Shown here piece after piece: positions 1 through 7,917 of a stretch of DNA of 64,000 nucleotides. The translations under genes were made by a program, and so were the position numbers. Location of the stretch: the NCBI RefSeq assembly GCF_024124905.1, contig NZ_JAMXST010000003.1, positions 124,001 to 188,000 of the forward strand. Direction: 5' to 3'. Within the stretch, counting starts at the first letter, position 1, and the number at the start of each line of letters is the position of its first letter. The stretch is from Cellulosimicrobium cellulans. Lineage in GTDB: Bacteria > Actinomycetota > Actinomycetes > Actinomycetales > Cellulomonadaceae. The notes under the pieces were generated by a model. That model saw only the letters and a program-made list of their open reading frames with translations, was not told the DNA's origin and did no database searches.

Positions 1-203
1 AGCTCGAGGTGTGGGACTCCCCGAACTCCGCCGGCATCATCATCGACGCCGTGCGCGCCGCGAAGATCGCCAAGGACCGCGGCGTCGGCGGCCCGATCCT
101 CTCGGCCTCGACCTACTTCATGAAGTCCCCGCCGGTCCAGATGGAGGACACGAAGGGCCGTGCGCAGCTGGAGGCCTTCATCGCCGGTGAGGTCGAGCGC
201 TGA
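1..203 (+). CDS. ino1: Inositol-3-phosphate synthase, C-terminal end (partial)
   Basis: The reading frame is open from the left edge and ends at TGA 201-203, giving about 67 residues. The block WDSPNSAG, the stretch [16 protein letters not shown] and the motif YFMKSPPVQ match the conserved C-terminal part of myo-inositol-1-phosphate synthase. That enzyme converts glucose-6-phosphate to inositol-3-phosphate, the first step towards phosphatidylinositol and mycothiol in Actinobacteria. The N-terminal NAD-binding part lies outside the window. The last codons and stop are duplicated 100 bp downstream (see the direct repeat), but the duplicate copy is not coding. Identity rests on remembered family motifs. 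Confidence 0.85.
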   Translation, partial: LEVWDSPNSAGIIIDAVRAAKIAKDRGVGGPILSASTYFMKSPPVQMEDTKGRAQLEAFIAGEVER

Positions 204-322
204 TCCGGAGCGCAGCGAAGGTTGATGGCCCGGCACGCTTTTCGCCGGGCCCTCGGCCGTAGCGGAGCGCAGGACCAGCGCGACCAGCAGAGTCGAGCGC
301 TGATCCGGAGCGCAGCGAAGGT
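192..322. repeat. 31-bp direct repeat, period exactly 100 bp
   Basis: Positions 192-222 and 292-322 are identical over 31 bases. The first copy contains the last codons and TGA stop of ino1; the second lies in noncoding DNA just before the terminator. It looks like a short segmental duplication of the gene end. Confidence 0.8.
227..251 (+). terminator. Hairpin downstream of ino1
   Basis: GGCCCGGC (227-234) pairs with GCCGGGCC (244-251) across a 9-nt loop containing TTTT. This is a compact GC hairpin 24 bases after the ino1 stop. It is probably a first terminator, backed up by the stronger one at 331-370. Confidence 0.5.
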
Positions 323-330
323 GGAGATCC

Positions 331-370
331 GGGCGAGGCCCCTGCCGGTGATCGGCAGGGGCCTTGCCCG
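331..370. terminator. Strong bidirectional terminator between ino1 and chitinase
   Basis: An 18-base left arm starting GGGC at 331 pairs almost perfectly with 353-370 around a short loop. It lies between the convergent ino1 (plus) and chitinase (minus) genes, so it can serve both. Confidence 0.75.
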
Positions 371-390
371 TGTGCTCGTCGTGCGGTGCG

Positions 391-2109
391 TCAGGCGCAG
401 GGGCTGCCCGCGTCCCAGGCGCCGTGGACGTCGGTGCCGGGCTGGGAGCCGGTGGTCCACCACTGCGCGGTGTAGTTCACGCCCGCGCGGGTCACGACGT
501 CGCCCGCGGTGTAGGTGCGCCCGGCGTCCCAGGCGTCGCCGCAGGCGGGTGCCGCTCCCGCCGGGGCGGTGCCGGGACCGCCGATGGCGCGCCAGGGCCC
601 GTTCGGCTGGCCGGGCTCCTGGTTCCGGGTCCACCAGGCGGCGCGGTACTCGACGCCGTCGTGGTAGACGACGTCGCCCGTGGCGTACACGCCGGAGGCG
701 TACCAGGGGGCGGCCGCGTCGGCGGGGACGAGCGGTCCCGGGGTGGCGGTCTCGAACGTGCCGCGCAGGGTCCCGAGGAGCTCGTTGTCGAGGTCACCCG
801 CGAGGTCCCAGAAGTAGCCGCCGCCGTAGCCGTTGACGGCGAGGTACTCGGCCTTGGCCGTCACGGAGCGCGGGGTGTCCGCGGTCCACCACTCGCCGTC
901 GCCGTAGAAGTACCCCTGCCCGGCGACCTCGTCGTAGTACTCCGGGAGGCCCTTGGCCTTGATCTCGGAGTAGTAGGTGAACGGGAGGGCGCCGTCGGCG
1001 GCGGCACCGGGCGTCGGGTCGGTGACGTTCTTCCAGCCGTAGCCGTACGCGGCCATGCCGAGGACGAGCTTCTCCTTGGGCCACCCGGCCGCGTGGTAGG
1101 CACCGAGGACGCCGTCCGCGGCGAGGCCCCAGTTGGCGGGCTCGCCGGTGGTCGGGTCGTCGTAGACGTGCAGGTTGCCCTGGTGCCCGGTGCGGGTGGT
1201 GTTCCAGTCGCCGTGGTAGTCGTAGCCCTGGACGTTGATGAAGTCGAGCGCGTCGACGAAGCGCGGGTCGAGCCAGCCACCGTACGTGCGCGGGGCCCAG
1301 CCGGCCGGTGCGAAGCCGGTGATGAGGTAGTCCTCGCCGGTCTCGGTGCCGAGCTCGTCGAGCTCGGCGCGCAGGAGCTGCGCGAACTGGACGAAGTTCT
1401 CCGCGTCCTCCTCCGGTCGCGGCGTGGGGTGCTCACCGGTCGCGCCGGGCCACTCCCAGTCGAGGTCGACGCCGTCGAAGATGCCGGCGGCGACGCCGTC
1501 GCCGCCCTTGGTGCCGTTCTCCGAGTCCTGGACGACGGGAAGGTTGCCGCGGAAGTACACGTCGAGGCAGGACTCGACGAGCCGCTCGCGGTTCTCCGGC
1601 GTGGACACGGCGTCGGAGAAGTTGTCCGACCAGGTCCAGCCGCCGAGCGAGATGAGGACCTTCAGGCCCGGGTTGGCCTCCTTGAGCTTCTTGAGCTGGT
1701 TGAAGTTGCCCGCGAGCGCCTGGTCGGCGGTGTCCGCGACGCCGTCGACGGCCTGCCCGGCCGGCTTGAGCTGGACGTAGTCGTTGAGGGGGTCGCCCTC
1801 GAGGCCGCCGTCGACGGGGTCCTCGCGGTCGGTGATGTCGCAGACCAGGTCGGTCGTGACGTTGCCGAACGCGTAGTTGAGGTGCGTCAGGTCCGACGCC
1901 GCCCCGGTCCTCTGGAGGTCGGCGACCTGGTAGCCGTCCTCGTTGCCGGCGTCCCACGCGGGGTAGTAGCCGACGGTCTTGTAGCCGTTGGCGCCGTCTC
2001 CGCCGGCCGTCGCGGGTGCGGCGTGCGCCGCCCCGACCGTGCCGGCGACGAGCGCTGCCGTCGCTGCGAAGGCGAGCCCTGCGGCCGCCGTCCTGGGGGT
2101 TCGTGTCAT
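391..2109 (-). CDS. Secreted GH18 chitinase with two C-terminal chitin-binding modules
   Basis: The product is 572 residues from ATG at 2109. Residues 1-31 form a signal peptide (MTRTPRT, hydrophobic core, cleavage after AHA). A glycoside hydrolase family 18 barrel follows from about 43 (KTVGYYPAW). The active-site motif DGVDLDWE lies at 212-219, with Glu219 the expected acid. SLGGW at about 154 is another family motif. The C-terminus carries two CBM5/12-like modules, each with an AWW/QWW aromatic signature (YRAAWWTRN and YTAQWWTTG). The enzyme should hydrolyse chitin outside the cell. The open frame continues far upstream, but only this start gives a signal peptide. A palindrome in the promoter region (2169-2187) may be an operator. 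Confidence 0.9.
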   Translation of the reverse strand: MTRTPRTAAAGLAFAATAALVAGTVGAAHAAPATAGGDGANGYKTVGYYPAWDAGNEDGYQVADLQRTGAASDLTHLNYAFGNVTTDLVCDITDREDPVDGGLEGDPLNDYVQLKPAGQAVDGVADTADQALAGNFNQLKKLKEANPGLKVLISLGGWTWSDNFSDAVSTPENRERLVESCLDVYFRGNLPVVQDSENGTKGGDGVAAGIFDGVDLDWEWPGATGEHPTPRPEEDAENFVQFAQLLRAELDELGTETGEDYLITGFAPAGWAPRTYGGWLDPRFVDALDFINVQGYDYHGDWNTTRTGHQGNLHVYDDPTTGEPANWGLAADGVLGAYHAAGWPKEKLVLGMAAYGYGWKNVTDPTPGAAADGALPFTYYSEIKAKGLPEYYDEVAGQGYFYGDGEWWTADTPRSVTAKAEYLAVNGYGGGYFWDLAGDLDNELLGTLRGTFETATPGPLVPADAAAPWYASGVYATGDVVYHDGVEYRAAWWTRNQEPGQPNGPWRAIGGPGTAPAGAAPACGDAWDAGRTYTAGDVVTRAGVNYTAQWWTTGSQPGTDVHGAWDAGSPCA

Positions 2110-2168
2110 TCGAGAATGCCTCGCTGCTTCTCCGGGCCCGGCCACTGCGGCGGGTCGTGACGAAAACG

Positions 2169-2187
2169 AAAAGGTAACCTTCCTAAG
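2169..2187. promoter_or_regulatory. Palindromic element in the chitinase/MFS intergenic region
   Basis: AAGGTAACCTT (2171-2181) is a perfect 11-base palindrome inside a longer AT-rich element. Read on the minus strand it begins TTAGGAAGG, about 60 bases before the chitinase start. It resembles palindromes seen before secreted polysaccharide hydrolases, but assignment to a regulator family is a guess. Confidence 0.3.
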
Positions 2188-2277
2188 CATTCTTGGCCAG
2201 GGGGTTCCCAGGATGCGAGAACGGCAGGTCCCAGCCCGGGTCTGCCTGCGGCGGCTCGGTGGGCCGTGACGACCGCC

Positions 2278-2290
2278 TAGGGTTGGAGGG
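2278..2290 (+). promoter_or_regulatory. Likely leaderless promoter of the first MFS gene
   Basis: TAGGGT (2278-2283) fits the actinobacterial -10 pattern TAnnnT and lies 6 bases before the GTG start at 2290. A purine-rich GGAGG is present but abuts the start codon, too close for a normal ribosome binding site. A leaderless transcript is the simplest reading. Confidence 0.4.
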
Positions 2291-3621
2291 TGAGTGTCGT
2301 CGCCGAGCTGCGAGCGCTGCTGCGGCTGCGCGGGTTCCGCAGGCTGTTCGCCGTCCGCCTCGTCTCGCAGGCCGGGGACGGCATGTTCCAGGTGGGCCTG
2401 GCGTCGCTGCTGTTCTTCTCGCCCGAGTCGCAGGGCACGGCCGCGGCGATCGCGGGCGCGTTCGCGGTGATGCTGGCGCCGTTCACGATCGTGGGCCCGT
2501 TCGCGGGGGTGTTCCTCGACCGCTGGCAGCGCCGGCAGGTGCTCGCGTGGGGCAACGCCGTGCGCGTGGTCATCACGCTCGGCATGGCGGCCCTCATGCT
2601 CTCGGGCGGCGTCAGCGGGTGGATCTACGCGCTCGGCCTCGCGGCGCTGTCGGTGAACCGCTTCCTCCTCGCGGGCCTGTCCGCGGGCCTCCCCCGCGTC
2701 GTGGACGGCCCGCTGCTGCTCACGGCGAACTCCCTGACCCCGACGCTCGGCGCCGGCGCGGCGTTCGTCGGGGGCGGGATCGGGTTGGTCCTGGGTCTCG
2801 CGTTCGAGCCGGGCCGGGTCAAGGACTCGTCCGCGCTCGTGTGCGCGGCGCTCGTCTTCGGGGTCGCGTCGCTGCTCGCGCTGCGGCTCGGCCGCACGGA
2901 GCTCGGCCCGGAGCGGCCCGCCGAGGCGGCGATCCGGTCGGAGATCGTCAAGGTCGCACGCGGGCTGGCCGACGGCGCCCGGTACCTCGTCGCGCGGCGC
3001 ACCCCGGGCCAGGCGCTGCTCGCGATGGCGACGCACCGCTTCCTCTACGGCGTGGTCTTCATCGCGTCGATCCTCATCGCCCGGAACCTCCTCGACGCGG
3101 GGAGCCAGACGGCGGGCATGGCGACCTTCGCGATCGTCGTGGGGCTCACGGGCGCGGGTGGCGCGGGCGCGATGGTGCTGACCCCCACGCTCTCGCGGTA
3201 CACGGGTCCGCAGGTGTGGATCGCGATCATGCTGCTGCTCGCCGCGGCGAGCCAGCTCCTGCTCGTGACGACGCCGTCGCGCGCGGTCGTGTACACGGGC
3301 GCCGCCCTGCTCGGGCTGGCCGCGCAGGGCACCAAGATCGCCGTGGACACGATCGTCCAGCGCGACACCGACGACGAGTTCCGCGGCCGGGCGTTCGCGT
3401 TCTACGACGTCCTGTACAACGCGGCGTTCGTCGGTGCGGCCGCGCTGGCGGCGTTCACGCTCCCCGACACGGGCTGGTCGCGCGGCGTGTTCGTCGCCCT
3501 CGCGGTCGCGTACGCGCTCGCCGCGCTGGTGATGTGGACGCGCGGGGCGCGGACCCCGGCCGGGGCGGGGGACGCCGTCGTGCCCGACGCCGAGGCGGCG
3601 TCGCGGACCACGCCCGCCTGA
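2290..3621 (+). CDS. MFS transporter (putative efflux)
   Basis: The product is 443 residues with about 12 hydrophobic segments and no signal peptide. The N-terminus (LRGFRRLFAVRLVSQAGDGMFQVGLASLLFF) and the loop FLDRWQRRQVL after helix 2 are typical of the MFS_3/enterobactin-exporter-like branch of the major facilitator family. Substrate cannot be read from sequence. GTG 2290 is chosen because the open frame in this phase starts there and a -10-like hexamer sits just upstream. The gene diverges from the chitinase and is followed by a second, unrelated MFS gene about 320 bp downstream. Confidence 0.8.
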   Translation: MSVVAELRALLRLRGFRRLFAVRLVSQAGDGMFQVGLASLLFFSPESQGTAAAIAGAFAVMLAPFTIVGPFAGVFLDRWQRRQVLAWGNAVRVVITLGMAALMLSGGVSGWIYALGLAALSVNRFLLAGLSAGLPRVVDGPLLLTANSLTPTLGAGAAFVGGGIGLVLGLAFEPGRVKDSSALVCAALVFGVASLLALRLGRTELGPERPAEAAIRSEIVKVARGLADGARYLVARRTPGQALLAMATHRFLYGVVFIASILIARNLLDAGSQTAGMATFAIVVGLTGAGGAGAMVLTPTLSRYTGPQVWIAIMLLLAAASQLLLVTTPSRAVVYTGAALLGLAAQGTKIAVDTIVQRDTDDEFRGRAFAFYDVLYNAAFVGAAALAAFTLPDTGWSRGVFVALAVAYALAALVMWTRGARTPAGAGDAVVPDAEAASRTTPA

Positions 3622-3942
3622 TCGAAGCGCACCGCTCCGGCGCCGTTCCGGCACCGGTTCTGCCGTCGGCGCACCGATGAGTCCGGGGCGGAAAAGAAGT
3701 CGTCACCGTCGGCGGGAATAACGCAGGATGGTGAATGGTCGTACAGGGTACGGATCGTCGTGGCCGACCGCGTCGATCGTCCCGGGTCACCCACCCTCCA
3801 CCGTGGCCCCGCCGACCGAGAACCGACACCGACGTCGCGTGCACCGCACGCGAGCCCGTGCTGCCCCCGCGCAGCCCGCCCTGCCCCGAACCGGGTCCGA
3901 ACCGGAGCCCGGGCCGCCACCGACGCGAGCGGAGACACCCCC
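3622..3942. other. Intergenic region with small inverted repeat
   Basis: This 321-bp gap between the two MFS genes has no convincing gene. An in-frame upstream extension of the second MFS gene exists, but its residues (Arg/Pro/Thr-rich) look noncoding. CGTAC-AGG-GTACG at 3740-3752 is a perfect 5+5 inverted repeat that could be an operator for the downstream exporter, since drug exporters of this type are often repressed by TetR or MarR proteins. No such regulator gene is adjacent. Confidence 0.35.
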
Positions 3943-5481
3943 GTGACAGCCTCCCCCACCCATGACACCTCGGCACCCGTCGACCGGCTACCCCGGGCGG
4001 ACTTCCTCGTCATCGCGCTGCTGCTGGGCTCCGCGTTCGTCGTGATCCTCAACGAGACGACCATGAGCGTCGCGCTGGCGCCGCTCATGGCCGACCTCGG
4101 CATCACGGCCAGCACGGGTCAGTGGCTCACGACGGCGTTCATGCTGACGATGGCCGTCGTCATCCCGGCGACCGGCTTCCTGCTGCAGCGCCTGGGGACC
4201 CGCGGCGCCTACCTGCTCGCGATGTCGCTGTTCAGTGCGGGCACGCTGCTCGCCGCCGTCTCCCCCGGGTTCGCGTGGCTGCTGGTCGGCCGCGTCGTGC
4301 AGGCGTCGGGCACGGCGATCATGATGCCGCTGCTCATGACGACGATCATGACCCTCGTCCCACCGACGATCCGCGGCAAGGTCATGGGCAACATCTCGAT
4401 CGTCATGGCCGCCGCGCCCGCGCTCGGCCCGTCGCTCTCGGGCCTCATCCTCAACTCCCTGAGCTGGCGGTGGGTGTTCGGGATCGTGCTCCCGATCGCG
4501 CTCGTCGCGCTCGTCCTCGGCTTCCTGTACATCCGGGACGTCGCCGACCGTACGCACTCGCGCCTCGACCCGTTCTCGCTGGTCCTCGCGGCGTTCGCGT
4601 TCGGCGGCCTGGTCTACGGGCTGTCGAGCATCGGCGAGGCCGCGCGCCACACCCCGGTCGTCCCGCCGGCGGTGCCCATCGCGTTCGGGGCCCTCGCGCT
4701 CGGCGCGTTCGTGTGGCGCCAGATCGTGCTGCAGCGCGAGGACCGCGCGCTCCTCGACCTCCGCGTGTTCACGCACCGTGGGTTCAGCGTGCCCCTCGGC
4801 ATCATGGCGGTCGGCATGGTCGCCATGTTCGGCTCTCTCATCCTCCTGCCGCTGTTCCTGCAGGACGCGATGGGCCTCGAGCCGCTCGCGACCGGCCTCA
4901 TCGTGCTCCCGGGCGGGCTCCTCATGGGTCTGCTCGGCCCGACCGTCGGCCGGCTCTACGACCGGGTGGGACCGCGTCCGCTCGTCATCCCCGGCGTGAG
5001 CGTCGTCGCCGTCGCCCTCGCGGCGTTCACGACGATCCACGCGAGCTCGTCGCCGTGGTTCGTCCTCGCGCTGCACGTCACGCTGAGCCTGGGCCTCGCG
5101 TTCATGTTCACGCCGCTGTTCACGTCCGCGCTCTCGGCGCTCGAGCCGCACCAGTACTCGCACGGGTCCGCGTCGATCGGCACCGTGCAGCAGCTCGCGG
5201 GCGCCGCCGGCACGGCCATGTTCGTCGCCGTCATGACGACCCGCTCCATCGCCTACGGCGAGGCGGGCGCGTCACCGCAGGCGGCGCTCGCCGAGGGCGT
5301 CGGCGACGCGTTCGTCTGGGGCACGGCCGTCATGCTCGTGGCCGTGGGCCTCTCGTTCCTCCTGCGCCGCCCCGCGCCGCAGGACCACGGCCCGGGCCAC
5401 GGCCCCGCGCAGGACCGGACGCAGGACGCACCGGTCGACGACGTCAAGGTCGAAGCCGCACTGGCCACCGACGACGTCTGA
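3943..5481 (+). CDS. DHA2-family MFS multidrug exporter
   Basis: The product is 512 residues from GTG 3943 with about 14 predicted membrane helices. ILNETTMSVALAPLMADLG in helix 1 and QWLTTAFMLTMAVVIPATGF in helix 2 match the EmrB/QacA 14-helix drug:H+ antiporters. The start is placed at GTG 3943 because GGAG at 3931-3934 is correctly spaced and the hydrophobic protein begins soon after. A longer frame from 3760 is open but compositionally odd. The C-terminal tail after about residue 480 is hydrophilic and acidic. It probably exports drugs or toxic lipids; substrate unknown. Transcription meets the CCA gene at the 5520-5574 hairpin. Confidence 0.85.
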   Translation: MTASPTHDTSAPVDRLPRADFLVIALLLGSAFVVILNETTMSVALAPLMADLGITASTGQWLTTAFMLTMAVVIPATGFLLQRLGTRGAYLLAMSLFSAGTLLAAVSPGFAWLLVGRVVQASGTAIMMPLLMTTIMTLVPPTIRGKVMGNISIVMAAAPALGPSLSGLILNSLSWRWVFGIVLPIALVALVLGFLYIRDVADRTHSRLDPFSLVLAAFAFGGLVYGLSSIGEAARHTPVVPPAVPIAFGALALGAFVWRQIVLQREDRALLDLRVFTHRGFSVPLGIMAVGMVAMFGSLILLPLFLQDAMGLEPLATGLIVLPGGLLMGLLGPTVGRLYDRVGPRPLVIPGVSVVAVALAAFTTIHASSSPWFVLALHVTLSLGLAFMFTPLFTSALSALEPHQYSHGSASIGTVQQLAGAAGTAMFVAVMTTRSIAYGEAGASPQAALAEGVGDAFVWGTAVMLVAVGLSFLLRRPAPQDHGPGHGPAQDRTQDAPVDDVKVEAALATDDV

Positions 5482-5519
5482 ACCGTCACCGCGGCGTCGA
5501 CCACGACGTCATGCGCCCT

Positions 5520-5574
5520 CGAACACGACATGGGTGCCGTTATCAGCCCGATAACGGCACCCATGTCGTGTTCG
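5520..5574. terminator. Perfect 25-bp inverted repeat between convergent genes
   Basis: A 25-base arm (5520-5544, starting CGAACACGACATGGG) is perfectly complementary to 5550-5574 around a 5-nt loop. It sits between the MFS gene (plus) and the CCA gene (minus). There is no U tract. The arm is longer and less GC-rich than the other terminators in this window, so it could be a dispersed palindromic element used as a bidirectional terminator. Confidence 0.65.
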
Positions 5575-5592
5575 GCCCAGCGCAGACCAACC

Positions 5593-7116
5593 TCAGGAAG
5601 TCGACGACTCCGGTTGGTTGGCCCACCAGGCCAGGAGGTCCGCGCGCGCGGTCTCCTCGTCGACCGGCCCGCGGTCGAGACGGAGCTCCAGCAGGTGCTT
5701 GTACGCCTTCCCCACCACCGGTCCCGGCCGGATGCCGAGGATCGCCATGATCTGCTGGCCGTCGAGGTCCGGGCGGACGGCGTCGAGCTCCTCCTTCTCC
5801 TGGAGGGCGGCGATGCGGCGCTCGAGGTCGTCGTACGACTCGCGCAGCCGCTGCGCCTTGCGCCGGTTCCGTGTGGTGCAGTCGGCGCGCGTGAGGCGGT
5901 GCAGCCGCTCGAGCAGCGGGCCGGCGTCGGTCACGTAGCGGCGCACGGCGGAGTCGGTCCAGGCGCCGTCGCCGTACCCGTGGAAGCGCAGGTGCAGCTC
6001 GACGAGCCGTGCGACGTCCTTGACGACCTGCTTGTCGTAGCGCAGGGCCTTGAGGCGCTTGGCGACCATCTTGGCCCCGACGACCTCGTGGTGGTGGAAG
6101 CTCACGCCGCCCCCCGGCTCGAAGCGCCGCGTCGGCGGCTTGCCGACGTCGTGCAGCAGCGCCGCGAGGCGGAGCACGAGGTCGGGGGCCGGGACCGCGC
6201 CGTCAGGCCCGGTCTCCTGGGCGATCGCCTGGTCGAGCACCGTGAGCGAGTGCTCGTAGACGTCCTTGTGCCGGTGGTGCTCGTCGATCTCGAGCTTGAG
6301 CGCGGGCAGCTCGGGCAGCACGTGGTCGGCGAGGCCGGTGTCCACGAGCACCTCGAGCCCGCGGCGCGGCGACGCCGCGCACAGCAGCTTCGAGAGCTCG
6401 TCCCGCACGCGCTCGGCGGACACGATCTCGATGCGCTCGGTCATGAGGACGAGCGCGGCGAGCGTCCCGCCGTCGACGTCGAACCCCAGCTGGGCCGCGA
6501 AGCGCGCGGCGCGCATCATGCGCAGCGGGTCGTCGTCGAACGACCGCTCGGGGGCGATCGGCGTGCGCAGCACGCGGCGCGCGAGGTCGTCGAGGCCGTC
6601 GAAGGGGTCGACGAACGTCATCTCCGGCACCCGGACCGCCATCGCGTTGACGGTGAAGTCCCGGCGCGACAGGTCTCCCTCGAGCGTGTCGCCGAACGCG
6701 ACGGCCGGCTTGCGCGACGTCGGGTCGTACTCGTCCGTGCGGTACGTCGTCACCTCGACGACGAGGTCGTCGGCGGCTCCCCCCCGGCCGAACCGCTTGG
6801 CGCCGATCGTGCCGAACTCCTTGCCGATGTCCCAGTGCGCGTCGCCCCAGCGCGCGAGGAGCGCCTCGGTCTCGTCGGGCGACGCGGACGTGGCGAAGTC
6901 GAGGTCGTTGCTCGCCCGTCCGAGGAACGCGTCGCGGACGGGTCCGCCGACGAGCGCGAGCTCGTGACCGGCGGCGCGGAACGCCTCGCCGAGCTCGATC
7001 GCCGCGGGTGCCATCTCGGTGAGGACGGCGAGGGCGCGGCGCTGCAGGTCGAGCGACTGCGGCGTCGGCTGAGATGCCGGCGGGGGCGACGGCTGGGACG
7101 ACGAAGGCTGGGGCAC
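5593..7116 (-). CDS. cca: CCA tRNA nucleotidyltransferase
   Basis: The product is 507 residues. The nucleotidyltransferase head has the class II signature LVGGPVRD at 56-62 and catalytic DLD at 71-73. A central RNA-binding region and an HD domain (LLHDVGKP, about residue 320) follow, as in actinobacterial CCA-adding enzymes. It adds or repairs the 3' CCA end of tRNAs. The GTG start at 7116 is preferred: it opens a Pro/Ser/Gln-rich leader before the conserved fold. A much longer frame is open upstream but lies antisense to the NUDIX gene. Divergent from the NUDIX gene, with a short shared promoter region. The order cca-NUDIX-DUF6049-murJ is common in Actinobacteria. Confidence 0.9.
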   Translation of the reverse strand: MPQPSSSQPSPPPASQPTPQSLDLQRRALAVLTEMAPAAIELGEAFRAAGHELALVGGPVRDAFLGRASNDLDFATSASPDETEALLARWGDAHWDIGKEFGTIGAKRFGRGGAADDLVVEVTTYRTDEYDPTSRKPAVAFGDTLEGDLSRRDFTVNAMAVRVPEMTFVDPFDGLDDLARRVLRTPIAPERSFDDDPLRMMRAARFAAQLGFDVDGGTLAALVLMTERIEIVSAERVRDELSKLLCAASPRRGLEVLVDTGLADHVLPELPALKLEIDEHHRHKDVYEHSLTVLDQAIAQETGPDGAVPAPDLVLRLAALLHDVGKPPTRRFEPGGGVSFHHHEVVGAKMVAKRLKALRYDKQVVKDVARLVELHLRFHGYGDGAWTDSAVRRYVTDAGPLLERLHRLTRADCTTRNRRKAQRLRESYDDLERRIAALQEKEELDAVRPDLDGQQIMAILGIRPGPVVGKAYKHLLELRLDRGPVDEETARADLLAWWANQPESSTS

Positions 7117-7185
7117 GACACCCAAGCCTGCCAGATGCGAGGCCCGCACCGGGGAGCCGGTCCCGGGGAGCCGACGTCCACTCGG

Positions 7186-7200
7186 TAAAGTTGGGACATG
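7186..7200 (+). promoter_or_regulatory. Leaderless promoter of NUDIX gene
   Basis: TAAAGT at 7186-7191 is a good -10 hexamer, and the ATG follows after only 6 bases with no Shine-Dalgarno sequence. This is the classic layout of a leaderless actinobacterial mRNA. Confidence 0.5.
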
Positions 7201-7917
7201 TCCACCCCTGCGCACGCCGACGAGCCCCGGAGGGATCCGGCGGGCGGGCGTGGCAACGGTCGCGGGCAGCCCCTCCCGGTCCCCGCCCCGCCCGGCGGGC
7301 ACGCGCTGCGCATCGACCCGCGCTCGCGCCCGGCCCCCGCGCCCCCACCGCTGCCCGTGGTCGACGAGGTCTCGGCCGGCGGGCTCGTCGTCACGATCGC
7401 CGGCGGCGACGTGTGCGCGGCGATCATCGCGCGACGCAACCGGGGCGGACGCCTCGAGTGGTGCCTGCCCAAGGGTCACCTCGAGGGCGACGAGACGCCA
7501 GAGCAGGCCGCGGTCCGCGAGATCGCGGAGGAGACGGGCATCCACGGAGCGGTGCAGGAGCCGCTCGGCGTCATCGACTACTGGTTCACCGGCGACGACC
7601 GCCGCGTGCACAAGGTCGTCCACCACTTCCTCCTGCGCGCGACGGGCGGCTACCTCACGGTCGAGGGTGACCCGGACGGGGAGGCCGAGGACGTCGCGTG
7701 GATCCCCGTGGCGGACCTGCCCGACCGCCTCGCCTACCCGAACGAGCGCAGGATCGCCGCCGTCGCGCAGAGCGTCCTGGAGGGCAGGCCGGCGCGGTTC
7801 CACGGGGTGGTCGAGAGTAGGGTGACCCGGACGATCGTCCGCTCGCCCGGCCGTCCGCACGACGGCCGCGGCGGCCAGGCACCGCCCGCCCCACGGAGCT
7901 CGACCGACCACTCATGA
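7198..7917 (+). CDS. NUDIX hydrolase
   Basis: The product is 239 residues. A complete NUDIX box runs from Gly93 to Ile115 (GHLEGDE, then REIAEETGI), giving the metal-binding Glu residues for hydrolysis of a nucleoside diphosphate linked to another group. The first 50 residues are Pro/Arg-rich and probably disordered, and the C-terminal 40 are also low complexity. The KVVHHFLLRATGG segment is usual for the MutT-like proteins found next to murJ in Actinobacteria. Substrate unknown. The stop overlaps the next start (ATGA at 7914-7917), so it is translationally coupled to the DUF6049 gene. Confidence 0.85.
   Translation: MSTPAHADEPRRDPAGGRGNGRGQPLPVPAPPGGHALRIDPRSRPAPAPPPLPVVDEVSAGGLVVTIAGGDVCAAIIARRNRGGRLEWCLPKGHLEGDETPEQAAVREIAEETGIHGAVQEPLGVIDYWFTGDDRRVHKVVHHFLLRATGGYLTVEGDPDGEAEDVAWIPVADLPDRLAYPNERRIAAVAQSVLEGRPARFHGVVESRVTRTIVRSPGRPHDGRGGQAPPAPRSSTDHS

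Noticed and set aside
364-2160. 598-residue open frame on the plus strand across the chitinase gene
   Set aside because: It is the antisense shadow of a convincing chitinase with signal peptide and catalytic motif; its translation is Val/Gly/Arg-rich with no domain.
3760-3942. N-terminal extension of the second MFS transporter
   Set aside because: Arg/Pro/Thr-rich translation unlike an MFS leader; GTG 3943 has a proper ribosome binding site.
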